Assembly: GCA_045576735.1 (NCBI GenBank)
Contig: JAZNGZ010000110.1
Span: forward strand, 1-35,392
Origin: RGIG4079 sp045576735
Lineage (GTDB): Bacteria > Bacteroidota > Bacteroidia > Bacteroidales > Muribaculaceae
Direction of reading: 5' to 3'
DNA: 35,392 bases
This document shows, piece by piece, positions 23,381 to 29,985 of the stretch (positions are counted from its first letter, which is position 1; every line of letters starts with the position of its first letter). The position numbers were made by a program, and so were the translations under genes. A model generated the notes under the pieces. The model was not told where the DNA came from and made no database searches. It was given only the letters and a program-made list of their open reading frames with translations.

Positions 23381-26218
23381 ATGGCGAAAACAAAAATAAG
23401 TAAAATAGCAAAAGACCTCAACGTGGCACTTCCCACGGTGATTGAATTCTTACACAAAAAGAATATTACAATCGATGACAACCCCAACACTCGTGTTGAG
23501 GATGACATTGTTGATATTCTTGTTAAAGAATTCAAAAATGACAAAGACCTAAAAAGCAAGTCGGAACAATTCTCCTCCGAGCGCCAAAAAGAGAGAAGCA
23601 AACCTGCTCCTAAAGAAACGCCTAAACCTGTTGAGGAAATTGTATTAACAGTTGAGCCTGCAGCTCAACCCAAGATTGTTGGCAAAATCGACATCGACAA
23701 CATTGGGAAACCCGCCCCTAAAGCTCCTGAAAAAACCAAACAAGGTCAAGAGCCTTCGCCAGTAGTTTCTCAACCTCAAGAAGTAGAAGCTAAGCCGGTT
23801 GAAGAAGTAAAGCCTAAAAAGGTAGAAACACCTCAAAAAGCTGAGAAAAAAGAAAAGAAAGAAGATAAAAAGAAAAAGGTAGAACCGGCTAAAGAGGTTA
23901 AGCCTACTCCTGTTATAGAAACTAAGCAAGAAGTAGCTCCCAAGGCTGAAGAGAATAAAGAAGAAGAAATCTTCACCGTTAGTCGCCCCACCAACACTCC
24001 TACTATCAACGTGGTTGGAAAAATTGACTTATCAGCGATAAATCAACAAACACGTCCTAAGAAAAAGACCAAAGAGGAGAAGCGCAAAGAGCGCATGGCC
24101 AAAGACAATGCCAACCAACAAAATAATGGTGGCAATGCCCAAACCGGTGACCGCAAAAAGCGTAAACGCATTGGTGGCAAAGAAAAAATCGACATCGAAA
24201 AAGCTGCTCAACAAGTTGGAAACAACAATAACAACAATAAGGGTGGCAAAAACGAGCATTCTAAAAAAGAGAAAAATAAAGAACGTAACAAACGTCCGGT
24301 TCACACCGAAGTAAACGAAGAAGACGTACAAAAGCAAATTAAAGAAACCCTTGCTCGCCTCACAAGCAAAGACAAAGGGCTCAAGAAAGGTGCTAAATGG
24401 CGTAAAGAAAAACGCGAAGCAAGTGCCAACCGCGCCCTTGAAGCTGCCGAGCTCGAACAAGCCGAAAGCAAAGTGTTGAAGCTCACCGAATTCGTTACCG
24501 CCAACGACTTGGCTGTGATGATGAACGTGCCCATCAACAACGTTATTGCTACTTGTATGAACCTCGGTGTGATGGTTTCTATCAACCAACGCCTCGATGC
24601 CGAAACAATCAACATCGTTGCCGACGAATTTGGCTACAAAACCGAATATGTATCGGCCGATGTGTCTGAAGCTATCGAACAAGAAGAAGATAGAGAAGAA
24701 GACTTGACAACTCGTCCTCCGGTAGTTACCGTGATGGGACACGTTGACCATGGTAAAACTTCTTTGCTCGACTATATACGTAACGCCAACGTTATCGCCG
24801 GTGAAGCCGGAGGTATCACTCAACACATTGGTGCTTACAACGTGAAACTTTCTGATGGCCGTCGCATCACATTCCTCGACACCCCCGGTCACGAAGCGTT
24901 TACCGCCATGCGTGCTCGTGGTGCGAAGATTACCGACTTGTGTATCATCATCGTCGCTGCCGACGATAGCGTGATGCCTCAAACCGTTGAAGCTATCAAC
25001 CACGCTTCAGCTGCCGGCGTGCCCATCGTGTTCGCTATTAACAAAATTGACAAACCTGCCGCCAACCCCGACAAAATCAAAGAGGCTCTCGCTTCAATGA
25101 ACTACCTTGTTGAAGACTGGGGCGGTAAATATCAATCACAAGACATCTCGGCTAAAAAAGGTATCGGTGTTGACGATTTGATGGAAAAAGTGCTTCTCGA
25201 AGCCGAAATGCTCGAATTGAAGGCCAACCCCAACCGCAAGGCAGTGGGATCTATCATCGAATCTTCGCTCGATAAAGGTCGTGGATATGTGGCAACAGTG
25301 CTCGTTCAAAACGGAACACTCCGTGTAGGCGACACTATCCTTGCTGGCACACACTTCGGTAAAGTGAAAGCGATGTTCAACGAACGTAACCAACGCATCA
25401 CCGAAGCTGGGCCTGCCACTCCTACATTGATTCTCGGTTTGAATGGCGCTCCTACTGCAGGTGACACATTCAACGTGATGGATACCGACCAAGAAGCTCG
25501 CGAAATCGCTACTAAACGCGAACAATTACAACGTGAACAACGTGAACGCACCACTACCAAGCTCACACTCGAAGAAATTGCTCGTCGTCGTGCTCTTGGC
25601 AACTTCCACGAACTCAACATCATCGTTAAGGGTGACGTTGACGGTTCTATCGAAGCATTGTCCGACTCACTTCTCAAGCTTTCAACCGAAGAGATTCAAA
25701 TCAACGTTATCCACAAAGCTGTGGGTGCTATCTCTGAAAGTGATGTTGTGCTTGCTGCAGCTTCCGATGCTATCATCATCGGCTTCCAAGTGCGTCCATC
25801 CCTCCCTGCCCGTCGTGCCGCCGAACAAGAAGGCGTACAAATTCGTCTTTACTCAGTCATTTATCAAGCCCTCGAAGAGGTTAAAGATGCAATGGTGGGT
25901 ATGCTTGCACCCGAAATCAAAGAAGAAATCACAGGTACTGCCGAAGTGCTTCAAACCTACAAGATTTCGAAAGTGGGAACAATCGCAGGTTGTATGGTGC
26001 GCGAAGGAAAAATCAAACGTGCTTGCAAAATACGCTTGATTCGCGATGGTATCGTAATCTATACCGGCGACCTTGGTTCACTCAAACGTTTCAAGGACGA
26101 CGTGAAAGAAGTGGCTTCGGGCTACGATTGCGGCCTTAACATTGCCGGATACAACGACATCAAAGAAGGCGATATAATCGAAGGATTTGAAGAAGTTGAA
26201 GTAAATCGCACGTTATAA
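23381..26218 (+). CDS. infB: Translation initiation factor IF-2
   Basis: 945 residues. IF-2 is the GTPase that brings initiator tRNA to the ribosome. A short IF2-N domain (1-50) is followed by a long lysine-, glutamate-, proline- and asparagine-rich linker (about 55-360) and a second IF2-N domain (about 365-420). The GTPase domain starts at the G1 motif G-H-V-D-H-G-K-T (453-460) and has G3 D-T-P-G-H-E and G4 N-K-I-D. The C-terminal domains, including the fMet-tRNA-binding part (residues ~840-945), are complete. The minus-strand frames over the linker are shadows of its biased codons. folK starts 10 bases downstream. Confidence 0.97.
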   Translation: MAKTKISKIAKDLNVALPTVIEFLHKKNITIDDNPNTRVEDDIVDILVKEFKNDKDLKSKSEQFSSERQKERSKPAPKETPKPVEEIVLTVEPAAQPKIVGKIDIDNIGKPAPKAPEKTKQGQEPSPVVSQPQEVEAKPVEEVKPKKVETPQKAEKKEKKEDKKKKVEPAKEVKPTPVIETKQEVAPKAEENKEEEIFTVSRPTNTPTINVVGKIDLSAINQQTRPKKKTKEEKRKERMAKDNANQQNNGGNAQTGDRKKRKRIGGKEKIDIEKAAQQVGNNNNNNKGGKNEHSKKEKNKERNKRPVHTEVNEEDVQKQIKETLARLTSKDKGLKKGAKWRKEKREASANRALEAAELEQAESKVLKLTEFVTANDLAVMMNVPINNVIATCMNLGVMVSINQRLDAETINIVADEFGYKTEYVSADVSEAIEQEEDREEDLTTRPPVVTVMGHVDHGKTSLLDYIRNANVIAGEAGGITQHIGAYNVKLSDGRRITFLDTPGHEAFTAMRARGAKITDLCIIIVAADDSVMPQTVEAINHASAAGVPIVFAINKIDKPAANPDKIKEALASMNYLVEDWGGKYQSQDISAKKGIGVDDLMEKVLLEAEMLELKANPNRKAVGSIIESSLDKGRGYVATVLVQNGTLRVGDTILAGTHFGKVKAMFNERNQRITEAGPATPTLILGLNGAPTAGDTFNVMDTDQEAREIATKREQLQREQRERTTTKLTLEEIARRRALGNFHELNIIVKGDVDGSIEALSDSLLKLSTEEIQINVIHKAVGAISESDVVLAAASDAIIIGFQVRPSLPARRAAEQEGVQIRLYSVIYQALEEVKDAMVGMLAPEIKEEITGTAEVLQTYKISKVGTIAGCMVREGKIKRACKIRLIRDGIVIYTGDLGSLKRFKDDVKEVASGYDCGLNIAGYNDIKEGDIIEGFEEVEVNRTL

Positions 26219-26228
26219 TTATAGGCTA

Positions 26229-26708
26229 ATGTCAACAGCCTATATCAATATAGGTTCTAATATGGGTAATCGCAATGCTCTCATCGAGCAAGCGATTGCC
26301 CATATTGAGTTTTTATGCAACGCCAAGACTCGCAAATCGCCCTACGTTGAATCAGAACCATGGGGATATGATTCGCCAAACACGTTCCTCAACATAGGCA
26401 TTGCCATAGAAACTCAGCTCAATCCACAAGAGTTGCTCAATTCTCTACTTAAAATAGAGAAAAGCATCTCCCCATCATCACATCGCGATGAAGATGGCAA
26501 CTATATCGACCGACTCATCGACATAGACCTCATCGCTGTAGATGATATTGTTATCAACTCTGCTACCTTGCAACTCCCTCACCCTCGCATGCACTTGCGC
26601 GACTTTGTATTGACACCCATGATGCACCTCAACCCATCGTGGGTTCACCCCATATTAAATAAAACAATCACCCAACTATATCACCAATTACATGAAAAAG
26701 ATAATTAA
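26229..26708 (+). CDS. folK: 2-amino-4-hydroxy-6-hydroxymethyldihydropteridine pyrophosphokinase (HPPK)
   Basis: 159 residues, the normal size of a stand-alone HPPK. It transfers pyrophosphate from ATP to the pterin in folate synthesis. The family pattern starts Y-I-N-I-G-S-N-M-G-N-R, with E-P-W-G-Y near 44-48, F-L-N-I-G near 53-57, and the ATP and magnesium motif R-L-I-D-I-D-L-I near 97-104; P-H-P-R-M-H-L-R-D-F-V-L near 117-128 completes the active site. It follows infB after 10 bases and overlaps the next gene by 17 bases, so it is probably translated from the infB message. Confidence 0.94.
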   Translation: MSTAYINIGSNMGNRNALIEQAIAHIEFLCNAKTRKSPYVESEPWGYDSPNTFLNIGIAIETQLNPQELLNSLLKIEKSISPSSHRDEDGNYIDRLIDIDLIAVDDIVINSATLQLPHPRMHLRDFVLTPMMHLNPSWVHPILNKTITQLYHQLHEKDN

Positions 26709-27168
26709 CCCTTGGATTGGCCTTGAGGATGAAGGCTACAACTGTTTTGCATGCGCCCCTCACAACCCCTGTGGACTAAAAATGGAATTTTGGGAAGATG
26801 GCGACTACATCGTTTCGTATTGGAACCCCGGCGACAACTTCCAAGGATGGATAAAAACTCTCCACGGTGGCATTCAAGCTACAATTATGGACGAAGTGGG
26901 AGCATGGTTAATTGCTCGCAAACTACAAACCTCGGCCATGACCACCAACCTCAACATAAGATACCGCCGACCAATCCCCACTGGCGACAACGTAACCTTA
27001 GAAGCCCGCGCTCGCCTACGCGAACAAAAGAAAATGTTTGCCATCATCGACGTAACCATATCGGTAAAAGGCCGTGTGTGTTCCGAAGCCGAACTAACTT
27101 ATTATTGTTTTTCAAAAGAAAAAGCCACCGAAGAATTCCACTTCCGCGGCTGCGAAGTTGAAAAATAA
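26692..27168 (+). CDS. PaaI-like hotdog-fold thioesterase
   Basis: 158 residues with the single hotdog domain of acyl-CoA thioesterases (about 45-145). The core motif L-H-G-G-I-Q-A-T-I-M-D-E-V-G near 58-71 has the usual H-G-G and the catalytic acidic residue in D-E. T-T-N-L-N-I-R-Y-R-R-P-I near 83-95 is also usual. The N-terminus has the C-F-A-C-A-P-x-N-P-x-G-L pattern (18-29) seen in the PaaI subgroup. The gene overlaps folK by 17 bases in another frame, as the last gene of the operon. The substrate is not known. Confidence 0.85.
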   Translation: MKKIINPWIGLEDEGYNCFACAPHNPCGLKMEFWEDGDYIVSYWNPGDNFQGWIKTLHGGIQATIMDEVGAWLIARKLQTSAMTTNLNIRYRRPIPTGDNVTLEARARLREQKKMFAIIDVTISVKGRVCSEAELTYYCFSKEKATEEFHFRGCEVEK

Positions 27169-27209
27169 TTTTTTTTCACGTCTTTATTAAATTCTATTAT
27201 TTTTTTTAT

Positions 27210-27217
27210 TAAATTTG
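27210..27217 (+). promoter_or_regulatory. -7 element of the candidate RNA in the 27169-27532 gap
   Basis: TAAATTTG matches TAnnTTTG exactly. No convincing TTTG was found at -33. Transcription would begin near 27223-27225, over 300 bases before the next gene. Confidence 0.5.
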
Positions 27218-27223
27218 CAACGA

Positions 27224-27489
27224 TTTAGGATTTTACATTTTTTGAAGGTCCTTTGATACGACATATTTTAACTTAGGTGTTATTGAAATTATCTTCTTAG
27301 CTCAAACTTGGCGGTTTGCATATTCGACGAAGATTTTTAGCGATAGCACCTACATTGATTGCCTATATATCATTTTAAGGTTATATATAGAAGCATCGGT
27401 GTGGGGGCTTTGCATTATCAGTTGAATGGGTACGCCAAGACCCGAGCTAATGGTAACGCAATACAATCTCCGCACCTATTATTTTTATA
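27224..27489 (+). ncRNA. Candidate structured RNA or long structured leader, family not identified
   Basis: The 364-base gene-free stretch 27169-27532 holds a promoter element and a series of pairings. TAGGTGTTAT (27274-27283) pairs with ATAGCACCTA (27343-27352). Nested inside are ATCTTC/GAAGAT (27291-27296 with 27329-27334) and CAAAC/GTTTG (27303-27307 with 27314-27318). CTATATAT/ATATATAG follows (27363-27370 with 27383-27390). Last comes a long rod: GGTGTGGGG (27398-27406) with CTCCGCACC (27468-27476), inner 27410-27420 with 27451-27461, and GGGT/ACCC at its tip. A T-rich run follows. The sequence GCACCTA occurs twice (27346 and 27472), allowing alternative pairings. I see no tmRNA, SRP or RNase P signature; 6S RNA or a Bacteroidales-type RNA are possible. 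Confidence 0.5.
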
Positions 27490-27532
27490 ACCGTTTCTTT
27501 GGAGGTTGAGAAACACATAATAATTTGCCTAT

Positions 27533-28441
27533 ATGAAAAAATTATGGTTTCAAAAAAGTAGCATTGCACTAATTTCATCGCTATGCTTCCTATGTTTTTC
27601 GTCTTGTTTTACAACAAAGACTTCAAAGTACAACCAAAAAGTATCGGGAGCTATTATCACTCTCAATAGTGAACCCAAAGGGGCAACAGTTCTTCACGAT
27701 GGACAGACAATCGGAGTTACTCCTTGCCAATTTGAGCTAAAAGAATACTATCAAGTAATCAATCTCAAAGATGACAAATCGGTCAATTCAGTATTAGCTG
27801 GTGCCATGGATCAAGTCAACTCTATGTTATATAACAAAAACGAATATAACAAAAACGAAGCCGATCCCGTAGAACTTCTAAAAGAAGCATTAAGTTACAA
27901 ATTCACATTCATTAAAGATGGCTATGAAATAAAAAATGTAACATATTCTCCCAATATAACAAAATCTGAAAATTTTGCAGCAAGTTTTGCAGGCGTTGAC
28001 TATCCTACAACATTTAGCACTGTCTTAAAAAAGAAAGCCGGCAATAGTTCTGCTTATGAAAAAGATCCTACTATCGTAAAAGGCGAAGCTAATAACATGG
28101 TTTCACGCGACAACCCTGGAGGAACAGCCTTAGAGAGAACTATAATCCGTTGGTATTTTGATTCTGAACCTCGAGGAGCACGAGTATTCTGGAGAGTCGT
28201 TTCAAGCATCCCTTCTATCGTAAAGAACACAAATGAGCTCTACCTTGGCACAACTCCATATGAAGACACTCGCTCTTTCAATATACTTGGGCTTACCTAC
28301 GAAAACTCTCGAGACGTGCAAATTGAAATCAAATTAACCCGCCCCGGATATATGGATCAAATTAAACGCTTTAATGTTAGACAAGCCATTGATCAACAAG
28401 AAATCAGCAGCTATTTTGATTTAGTAAAAAAAGGTGAATAA
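27533..28441 (+). CDS. PEGA-domain lipoprotein
   Basis: 302 residues. A lipoprotein signal peptide ends in the lipobox F-S-S-C with Cys25. The first PEGA-like unit lies at about 40-65 (I-T-L-N-S-E-P-K-G-A-T-V ... G-V-T-P-C) and a second at about 204-245 (F-D-S-E-P-R-G-A-R-V ... L-G-T-T-P-Y). PEGA units are small beta domains often found in surface-layer and envelope proteins, where the S-E-P-x-G-A pattern is the hallmark. A short exact repeat (Y-N-K-N-E twice) lies near 103-112. The gene is far downstream of the thioesterase and separated by the candidate RNA, which may be its leader. The exact role in the envelope is not known. Confidence 0.75.
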   Translation: MKKLWFQKSSIALISSLCFLCFSSCFTTKTSKYNQKVSGAIITLNSEPKGATVLHDGQTIGVTPCQFELKEYYQVINLKDDKSVNSVLAGAMDQVNSMLYNKNEYNKNEADPVELLKEALSYKFTFIKDGYEIKNVTYSPNITKSENFAASFAGVDYPTTFSTVLKKKAGNSSAYEKDPTIVKGEANNMVSRDNPGGTALERTIIRWYFDSEPRGARVFWRVVSSIPSIVKNTNELYLGTTPYEDTRSFNILGLTYENSRDVQIEIKLTRPGYMDQIKRFNVRQAIDQQEISSYFDLVKKGE

Positions 28442-28452
28442 TCATCATATAC

Positions 28453-28492
28453 AAAATATAAACGGCATGTAAACACATGTCGTTTATATTTT
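28453..28492. terminator. 18-bp hairpin, two-way terminator between the PEGA gene and recO
   Basis: The 18-base arms 28453-28470 and 28475-28492 pair throughout with a single G-U, around the loop AAAC. T-rich ends on both strands fit termination in both directions. The second arm overlaps the recO stop codon by two bases. Confidence 0.85.
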
Positions 28493-29216
28493 ACACAAAC
28501 AAGGCTCGTAGCACGTCGAGCGATTGAATTTGTGAGAGTGAGCTGTAGTGGATAGTGTAGTATTCGAGGATTTTATCGAGCAGGTCGTTGCGTTGGGTGC
28601 GGTTAAATTTGAAATAACGCATATTGTCGTAGGTGATGCGCGATAGCAATGCCACCACGCGAGCATCGTCGCTCATCAGATATTTATGATGCAATGGCGG
28701 AGTCATTCTAAATCGCCCCTCTTGCATATCAAATACCGCTCCATCACGATAGGTCGACACATCGGGTTCTATACCGATAAACCTTCCCAACCTATAAAGG
28801 AAGCAGAGGTGGAAATTTGCCACACCCTCAGTCATCACATCAAAACGAGTGATTGCATCGACCAAGAACGCAAAAGTAGCGTTATCACTTTGGCTCTCAC
28901 GCAACACTGCATTCAACACATCGGCAACAAATATCGCCACAGCCCCTTTCATAGGGTGCGAATGCAGTCCGTGCAAAGGCACCATCACACGAGGGTCGCG
29001 CATCGTGTGAAGTTCCCGACCCGGTTTAATCGACGCCACGCATTCAAAAATGCTCAGTGGCATAAACATCGCTCTACGACGATTGGCCTCACGCCCATTC
29101 CCGGCAGGCACAAGAAACGACAATCGCCCCATCTCAAGCGAATAAACACTCAAGATTGAATTGCGATCATTATATTTTATTGTGCGTAGAGCTACACAAT
29201 GTAATGGCTGAAACAT
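28491..29216 (-). CDS. recO: DNA repair protein RecO
   Basis: 241 residues from the ATG at 29216, the usual RecO length; the longer frame from 29285 adds 23 residues without family pattern. RecO works with RecF and RecR in loading RecA at gaps. The N-terminal OB fold shows the pattern A-L-R-T-I-K-Y-N-D-R-N-S-I-L-S-V-Y-S near 9-26, followed by G-R-L-S-F-L-V-P near 30-37. The helical C-terminal part ends with R-D-L-L-D-K-I-L-E-Y-Y-T-I-H-Y (near 207-223). The cysteine zinc-binding cluster present in some RecO proteins is not visible. It is transcribed alone, converging on the PEGA gene. Confidence 0.85.
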   Translation of the reverse strand: MFQPLHCVALRTIKYNDRNSILSVYSLEMGRLSFLVPAGNGREANRRRAMFMPLSIFECVASIKPGRELHTMRDPRVMVPLHGLHSHPMKGAVAIFVADVLNAVLRESQSDNATFAFLVDAITRFDVMTEGVANFHLCFLYRLGRFIGIEPDVSTYRDGAVFDMQEGRFRMTPPLHHKYLMSDDARVVALLSRITYDNMRYFKFNRTQRNDLLDKILEYYTIHYSSLSQIQSLDVLRALFV

Positions 29217-29346
29217 TTTTAGATATTGCCTAGTTTTATTGATACCACATTTAAACCTTAAAGGTAGCAAAAACGAGCTAAACAACCTCCTTTTACCTTG
29301 TAAAAATCAAAAAAACACAATATTTTTCCGCTTTTTCTTAAAAATA

Positions 29347-29378
29347 TTTGCACATATGAAAATTTGTACCTAAATTTG
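29347..29378 (+). promoter_or_regulatory. Promoter of the tRNA-Glu/rpsT/tRNA-Glu unit
   Basis: TTTG (29347-29350), 20 bp, TAAATTTG (29371-29378): an exact Bacteroidota promoter, 27 bases before the first tRNA. Confidence 0.75.
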
Positions 29379-29405
29379 CACTCGCAATTTTGGGAAATCC
29401 CTAAT

Positions 29406-29477
29406 GGCCCATTCGTCTATCGGTTAGGACGCAAGATTTTCATTCTTGAAAGAGGAGTTCGATTCTCCTATGGGCTA
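29406..29477 (+). tRNA. tRNA-Glu (anticodon TTC), copy 1
   Basis: 72 bases folding into a full cloverleaf. The acceptor arms GGCCCAT and ATGGGCT pair with one G-U, the anticodon stem CAAGA/TCTTG encloses TTTTCAT (anticodon TTC, reading GAA and GAG), and the T-arm AGGAG/CTCCT encloses TTCGATT. The discriminator is A and CCA is not encoded. It is identical to the second copy at 29800. Confidence 0.97.
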
Positions 29478-29520
29478 CAATTAACAAACAATAACTTAAA
29501 GATTTAAAGATTTATTTATA

Positions 29521-29778
29521 ATGGCAAATCATAAATCATCTGTAAAGAGAATTCGTCAAACTAAGACTCGCAACGCTCGCAATCGTTATTATGCTAAAAC
29601 AGCTCGTAATGCAGTTCGTCGCCTTCGTGCTATGACAAACAAAGCTGAAGCTGAAGAAGCATACAAGAAAGTTAGCGCTATGCTCGACCGTCTTGCTTCT
29701 AAAAAGACTATCTCTAAAAACAAAGCAGCTAACCTCAAAAGCAAGCTTGCTCACCACATCAGCAAAATCTCTGCTTAA
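29521..29778 (+). CDS. rpsT: Small ribosomal subunit protein S20
   Basis: 85 residues, lysine- and arginine-rich and all helical. It binds 16S rRNA early in 30S assembly. The start M-A-N-H-K-S-S-V-K-R-I-R-Q matches S20, as does the helical body with R-L-R-A-M-T near 36-41 and K-K-T-I-S-K-N-K-A-A near 62-71. The gene lies between two identical tRNA-Glu genes without a second obvious promoter, so its message is probably cut free by tRNA processing. Two exact tandem copies of TTAAAGAT (29496-29511) lie in its leader. Confidence 0.95.
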   Translation: MANHKSSVKRIRQTKTRNARNRYYAKTARNAVRRLRAMTNKAEAEEAYKKVSAMLDRLASKKTISKNKAANLKSKLAHHISKISA

Positions 29779-29799
29779 TATAGCAGCCTGATATTTGTT

Positions 29800-29871
29800 G
29801 GCCCATTCGTCTATCGGTTAGGACGCAAGATTTTCATTCTTGAAAGAGGAGTTCGATTCTCCTATGGGCTA
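29800..29871 (+). tRNA. tRNA-Glu (anticodon TTC), copy 2
   Basis: Base-for-base identical to the tRNA at 29406-29477, with the same cloverleaf and TTC anticodon. It lies 21 bases after the rpsT stop and just before an intrinsic terminator, so it closes the unit. Confidence 0.97.
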
Positions 29872-29875
29872 CGGA

Positions 29876-29917
29876 AAAAGCATCTATCTCAAAAAGGTAG
29901 ATGCTTTTGGTGTTTTT
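29876..29917 (+). terminator. Intrinsic terminator after the tRNA-rpsT-tRNA unit
   Basis: AAAAGCATCTATCT (29876-29889) pairs with AGGTAGATGCTTTT (29895-29908) with one G-U, around a 5-base loop, followed by a T-rich tract. Confidence 0.85.
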
Positions 29918-29954
29918 ATTGCTGATTATTAACTGAGAACTGAAAAATTCTTTG

Positions 29955-29962
29955 TAAATTTG
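29955..29962 (+). promoter_or_regulatory. -7 element for pheT-yebC
   Basis: TAAATTTG matches TAnnTTTG, 23 bases before the pheT start; the -33 box is not clear. Confidence 0.55.
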
Positions 29963-29985
29963 CCTAATTATTACAATTTACAATT

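Noticed and set aside
24032..25003. 323-codon open frame on the minus strand
   Set aside because: It lies wholly inside infB and results from the biased codons of the lysine/glutamate-rich linker; the protein is phenylalanine- and valine-rich with no known pattern.
27140..27185. Possible terminator overlapping the end of the thioesterase gene
   Set aside because: The stem has a bulge and the T-run begins about ten bases after it, too far for a standard intrinsic terminator.
27398..27476. 79-nt rod considered as SRP RNA, tmRNA or RNase P
   Set aside because: No GGAA-type SRP loop, no tRNA-like ends or tag frame, and no RNase P core motif could be found; kept only as an unidentified RNA.
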